From Gavia stellata (taxonomy: Eukaryota > Chordata > Aves > Gaviiformes > Gaviidae), in the NCBI RefSeq assembly GCF_030936135.1, contig NC_082606.1, positions 6,395,255 through 6,459,254 on the forward strand: a stretch of DNA of 64,000 bases. Direction: 5' to 3'. The notes beneath the pieces are model-generated. The model saw nothing but the letters and a program-made list of their open reading frames with translations. It was not told the origin of the DNA and did no database searches. Below, in pieces: positions 47,035 to 64,000 of the stretch. The position numbers were made by a program, and so were the translations under genes. Each line of letters starts with the position of its first letter. Position 1 is the first letter of the stretch.

Positions 47035-50000
47035 GTGAGCCCTCTCCGGGCGCCCCGGCCCCGCCAGCGCGGCATGCCCCCCCCAGCGGGGGGAGGCGGC
47101 AGCCCCGCGGGGCCGGGCGGGGGGGTGCGGGCGGGTGTAGGGCCGCGGTAGCCGCTTCCCGGGCGGGAGCGGAGCGGGCGCTGCGCGGCCGCGGAGCGGG
47201 GCGGTGGCTGGGTGCGGCAGCCGCCGCCTTCCTGCGCCCCGCGCTTCTCTCCTCTTCCTTCGGCATTACCCGCCCGTTACTTTTCTGCCCTCGGCTTCAT
47301 GTTGAAACGGCGGCCTCTGAGGGCGAGGCTGCCCCCGGAGAGCGTCGTGCGCCCCGCAGCAACGCTGGGTGTGGCGGCCGCGCTCGGAAAAGAGGAACTG
47401 GTCCCGGACTTCGTCAAACTTCCCCAAATAGTCCTTTCTTCTCCTCGTTAAGGTACAGAAAGGCTCAGCTGGATTAGCGATCATACTGTAAATGCACTTC
47501 CCAGCCCGGAGCCTGGCAGAGGCGCGGGCTGTGCCAGCCAGCCTCGCCGGCCGCTGAAGGCGGCCTCCGTTCAGCTGTAGCGGGGCTGGAGTTACTCCTG
47601 CAGGCGCGGCGGCGCCCTGAGCCCGCCCGAGCCGCCGCGCCGGGCTCGGCCTGGGGCAGCGGCCCCTTCCCTTCTCCCCCGGGGTGTGGCCGCGGCTGCT
47701 GGCCCCGCGGCAGATGCAGCCGCTGCCACGGGCAGAAGAGAAGCTCTTGTAGAGGGACTGTCCCGGGTAGCTAGTGCTTGCCCGAGGTTTGCCTTTGCTC
47801 TCACCCGCGGCGTGCCAGGGAGCCCTGTGCGGTTCCTTGCTCAGCCAGGCTTGGGCACGGCTCTCCCACCCTGCCCCGGCCACCAGTGGAATTGCTGAGA
47901 TCTTGCTGCTGCCTTTTAGATGGTGAGTCAGCTTGGACAGCACTTCCTTCTCCCCGAGCCAGGAGGAGAGGTAGGGCAAAGGAACGTTGCCATGTATTTT
48001 AACTGGAAGAAAAGTGAAATGATTTCAGGATAGTCATTGAGAAGTGAGTTGTGTTCTTATACATGGCAGCTTTAATTCCGTTTAATGTTAGTTGTTCTTA
48101 CGTTCATATTCCAATGCTGTATCTGCAAAGATGTGGAGACCCCAACATACAGGTCAAGAGTGAAAGAATCTTTTGGAACCCCTGTGCCCTTGAGTGATCT
48201 ATCCCTGTGTGGGCCTTCGGTTGGTGGATCTAGTTGTGATAAGCAGCCCTAGTGAGCATAGTTTATATTAGCTAATGTATGGTGTGGTTTGCCTCGATTA
48301 AAAAAAAAAAAAAAAAAATATTTACCTGTAAAGTCTCAGAAGAGAGAATAGCTTGAATTCGAAGAAATAGAAGTCCTTAATTTTGTATGTGCATAGTATC
48401 TTCCTGGTATGGAACATCTCCCTGGGTTATTAGCAGTGTCTGTGGAAGAGAACGGTTGAAGTATGTTTGTGGTAGTGTGGTTTAAAGGGTTTTGAAATCC
48501 TCTTCTTTAAAGCTAGTTTTTTCTCTGAGTAGTGGCTTTAAATGATCTGCTAAACCTCATTGGGTGATTTGGGGAGATACAGACTGGCTCATTTGTACTT
48601 GCGGTTAGCACCGTATATAAATGAATGATTTTGAGTCCTTATTTCATTTACAGCAGATAGCGCGGATCTTCATCGCTCTCCCTCATCTTCTCTGTTGCCA
48701 GGCCTTGCCCTAGTTTTTGGACACCTGACACAAACGTGCTCTGAGTGAAAGAGTTTCCATTTTCTCATTCCGGGGATGCCGTTTCTTTGGCTCAGATGTC
48801 TGGAAACACCCTTTGCTCAATATCTGTCTACAAGAGTATAATAAGTGCTTTTTAAAATGCTAACTCTGCTTATTGAGCAATGTAGTTGTTTGTGCATGCC
48901 TGACACTTTTTTCCATGGATCACATGGGTTTTTTCTGCTGTAATGTACGTGGGCTGCCCCTGGGAATCAAGGTATGGGGCTGCTTTTAAACACACGCTCT
49001 TCTGTCACCAAACAGTTATGGGGATAAGGAACTGAATATAGACTCGGCCCAATATAATAACAGACTTGCAAACCAGTGATTGCTTTGGGGGTCGAGGTCA
49101 AAACAGATGGTATCTCTTCTAGTAGAATAACATTATGATTCAGGATTACATAATGTGGATTTAGGAGGAAAACCAGTTGTAGAAACTTGCCTTGAGGTAT
49201 TGAAGTATTAGTTTACAGCTGGAAGGTAGAAGTTGATTCTTTTCCAGTGCAAGGAAGAACAAGTTAGTGCAAGTATTTTCTATTTACATGTTCAACCCCC
49301 CCCAGTACTTGCCAAAACTACATCAGATAAAATCAGTCCCACCAGAGAACAGTGAGTCTCAAATATGAGTGCCTTACAAAGCAGGGTGTGACAAGAGTTG
49401 CTTTTTTTCTCTGAGTAAAGATCTTTCTCTGCAAAGATTCTTGCAAAGCCTCCCTTTTTTTTCTTTTGCCAGCTTGCTGCTGATGGGCGGTCGGTTGCTA
49501 TAGCGTTGTTGTGTGCTGATGATAGGAACCTCCCAGTTCCAGCTCTACGTGAGGGTGTGTTAGTTCTGTTCCTGGATTCTGTTCAAGTTTTTTGTTCCAA
49601 CAAGCCTGATTCAATGTGGGTTTTAATTGATTTAGAAACAGGAGTCTTGAAAAAAGCTGTTCAGTGATTGTTTTGTGAAAGGCTATACTGTAATTGCTTT
49701 GCTTCAGCTTTCGCTGGTGTTTTTTTAGTTATTTGTGACAAGCAAGACTAAAGGACTTAAGTTGCTCATCTTTTGGTATTGGCTGTAATACTGTCAGAGT
49801 ACAAAGGTCTCATTGTTAGGCACTTCATTTTATTAAGAGTAAACATTAAGAATTTCATAACTCAGTAATATATCATCCCCGTCTAACCAGCATGGTTAAT
49901 AGTGCCAATAGCAGGTAGCAGCTTATTACAACTTCTGCAGCCTATCTTTAAAGAGCTAGGTTGGATTTATTTTCAAATAAGTTGATGCATGACTCTGATT

Positions 50001-51812
50001 TTCATTCTCATTTTTCCTCCCCCGAGATCTTAGTTTTTCCTTGAAGTAAAGTTGCTTTCGTTACTTAAACCTAGGTTGCTTCAGAAGATGAAAGAAGTTC
50101 TTTCTGTATTCTAAGTGAAGAAAGGTGTGATTACAGCAGTTACGCTACAAAAGCCATGTAATTGTGTTTCTGTATTTTATTCTCATAACACTTGCTATAT
50201 CTGCTAAAAGTAAGGATTTCTCTGCTTTTCTCTTGATGTACAGGAGGCTTACAGGAGCTAGAACAAAAACCAAAACCCACTCATTCTAGAGTTTTAACCA
50301 GATTTCCCTTATTAAGAAACTATTTCAAGCTTCTTGCAGGTTCTCTGAGTTCTTGGTTTCAAATTGATCATTGAGTGCAGAGGAGTTTGGTTCGTCTGGG
50401 AAATTTGCCTGGGCGGCTAGTACTGCTTGCCTGAGAAAGCCCCGATACCATCAGATAAGTGGCTTGATGGAGGATAAAAAAAGAATCTGAAAACCGGTTG
50501 AAAGGACATACCCAGGACTGGCTGCACAATAGCTGGGAGTTGGCTTGGAGGACGTGGTATCTGGGAGCTGGATTGGGAAATCATTGACAGCGTGGAATTG
50601 AAGGGAGTGGCACCCAGTGAGGCTGAAAATAGTGCAATTTTGGTTCCAGGCTCAGTTATCAGTTAGTCGAATGTCACTATTCTTGAAGTGTTGCTGTCGT
50701 TTCTCTCCTACCTCTCATCAAGCCAACTCTTTTCCCTGTTTGGTAATGCTATCTCTACAGCTTGATTGTAGAGTTCCTGAGAAACAAGCTTTAATTTCAA
50801 CAGGCAAAATGATGTTTGCTGCAGGTGCCAACCTGAATGACTAGAAGGTAATATGAGTGGCGATGTCTGTCCTTTCAGTAGAGGAATTTGAGAGCAGAGT
50901 TTTGGGAATGCATCAAGCCTCTTAAATATTGCCTCTGGCTTACAACCTTTGGAAAAAAATTCCTCCTTAGTTGAGAGACCCTTCCAGTAAAACAGTAATA
51001 CAGCTCTGGTAAACTTCCCTGTTCATTTCTGCAATGTGTATGATCTGTCTCAGGCTTGGGTTTTTTCCCTATTTTTCTTTATATATGTTAGCTGGATGTT
51101 ATGCAGGTTCTGGCAATGGAGCAATGCATATTAATTATCTTGCCTCGATGGCTCTTACTTTTGAAGCTGTCATTTTAAGACAGTCCCTGTTACCTAGTAT
51201 CTGACAATCATGTTACTAACTGGTGTTTGTAGCTTGTCCTGTGATTCTTACTACTGGGGAGCCACTACAAAACCATATGATATTAGAGGCGTTTGTGGTC
51301 TGTGTCCAGGATTAAAGATGGAACAGCATTATGATTTTATAAAATGCCTGCATGAATATAAATAGTTTCAGTGTATTCCATGAGTACTTGAGGTATTGAG
51401 CATCTGATTTAAATGCTACTACTTATTGCCGCTTTTTGGCTTTGGCTGGACCAGGCTGCAATGTTTCCGCACAGTTTTCCTGGTACTGAGCTGTAGGCTT
51501 AGCTGATTCTGTTTCTAAGGTAGAGATTCTCCAGTTCCTAAGTTTAAGTGTTTCAAAGGCAGAAGAAATGTCTTTTTGAGGAGTAAAGATAAATTTTTAT
51601 TGTGCAATAGAATGAAGACCTCTCACTGTTGCGTTGTTAATGGTGGCATGCCTTGGAAACTTCTAGATCTGCTTTCTTGCTTGGGATTAGCAGATTCATT
51701 GGACTATGTCACTTTCAGTGCTGTGCTGTTTCAGGACTATATAACACATTGATGTAATTGTAAATATATTTACAAGTCTACTTGTTTTGTGTTTTTTTTT
51801 CTCTTCCTCCAG
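47035..51812 (+). other. ANXA2: ANXA2 intron 1
   Basis: A 4.8-kb intron. It begins in the CpG island, has a second TGAGTCAGC at 47934-47942 and a run of 19 A at 48300-48318, then ordinary AT-rich sequence. First introns of this kind often hold regulatory elements, but none is provable here. Confidence 0.8.
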
Positions 51813-51824
51813 CATTCTTTCAAG

Positions 51825-64000
<12,176 letters not shown>

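Larger units (their letters stand above)
46380..47720. promoter_or_regulatory. CpG island at the ANXA2 promoter and first exon
   Basis: A strongly GC- and CpG-rich interval of about 1.3 kb with many G-tracts, in sharp contrast to flanks. Frames of 156 to 327 codons are open on both strands only because stops are rare; their Pro/Arg/Gly/Ala composition and lack of known domains argue against coding. The limits are estimated. Confidence 0.88.

Noticed and set aside
46283-47266. 327-codon minus-strand open frame over the ANXA2 promoter, with overlapping 185- and 156-codon frames on the + strand
   Set aside because: All lie in the CpG island where TA-containing stops are rare. The translations are Pro/Arg/Gly/Ala-rich with no domain, and several frames are open at once.
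47928-47935. Apparent 3-base microexon: ccttttag, ATG, gtgagt in ANXA2 intron 1
   Set aside because: Too small to be credible without transcript evidence. The donor-like GTGAGT is part of the TGAGTCAGC AP-1-type motif.

Overview
The window is nuclear DNA of a vertebrate, almost certainly a bird. The sequence shows AT-rich introns, GT-AG splice sites, two CpG islands and CR1 LINE fragments, including one with the avian-type 3' end (ATTCTATG-like terminal repeat). The two recognisable proteins are close to their avian and mammalian orthologs. The species cannot be fixed from sequence alone. No bacterial, viral or CRISPR-like system is present, and no undescribed multi-gene system was found.

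Layout, all on the + strand: (1) 1 to about 1,290 looks like the end of a long AT-rich 3' UTR with a good poly(A) signal at 1266. From the conserved vertebrate order RORA-ICE2-ANXA2 it is probably RORA, but no coding exon is in view to prove this. (2) About 1,290-3,240 is a short intergenic spacer with one CR1 fragment. (3) About 3,240-4,030 is a CpG-island promoter with inverted CCAAT and YY1-type motifs. It leads into ICE2 (NARG2), which is complete here: 15 coding exons from 3712 to 30501 join with no phase conflict into a 990-residue protein. (4) About 30.5-33 kb holds the ICE2 3' UTR, with several possible poly(A) signals. (5) About 33-46 kb is intergenic, with an old CR1 reverse-transcriptase fragment and probable ancient amniote repeats. 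(6) About 46.4-47.7 kb is a CpG island carrying the ANXA2 promoter and non-coding first exon. ANXA2 coding exons follow at 51825, 56021 and 63377. The gene runs off the right edge after 81 of about 339 codons.

ICE2 is a subunit of the little elongation complex (with ICE1, ELL and ZC3H8) that supports snRNA gene transcription. ANXA2 is a calcium- and phospholipid-binding annexin that pairs with S100A10. They are neighbours by conserved synteny and there is no sign of a shared pathway.

The points most worth a second look are: the end of ICE2, where another reading frame stays open with protein-like composition for 95 codons across the stop; a 15-A coding homopolymer in ICE2 exon 3; paired AP-1 nonamers flanking ANXA2 exon 1; a compact G-quadruplex motif just upstream of ICE2 exon 7; and a cluster of AGTATACT palindromes downstream of ICE2. 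Splice coordinates were read by eye from GT-AG sites and phase. Family assignments rest on remembered orthologs, not on a database search.
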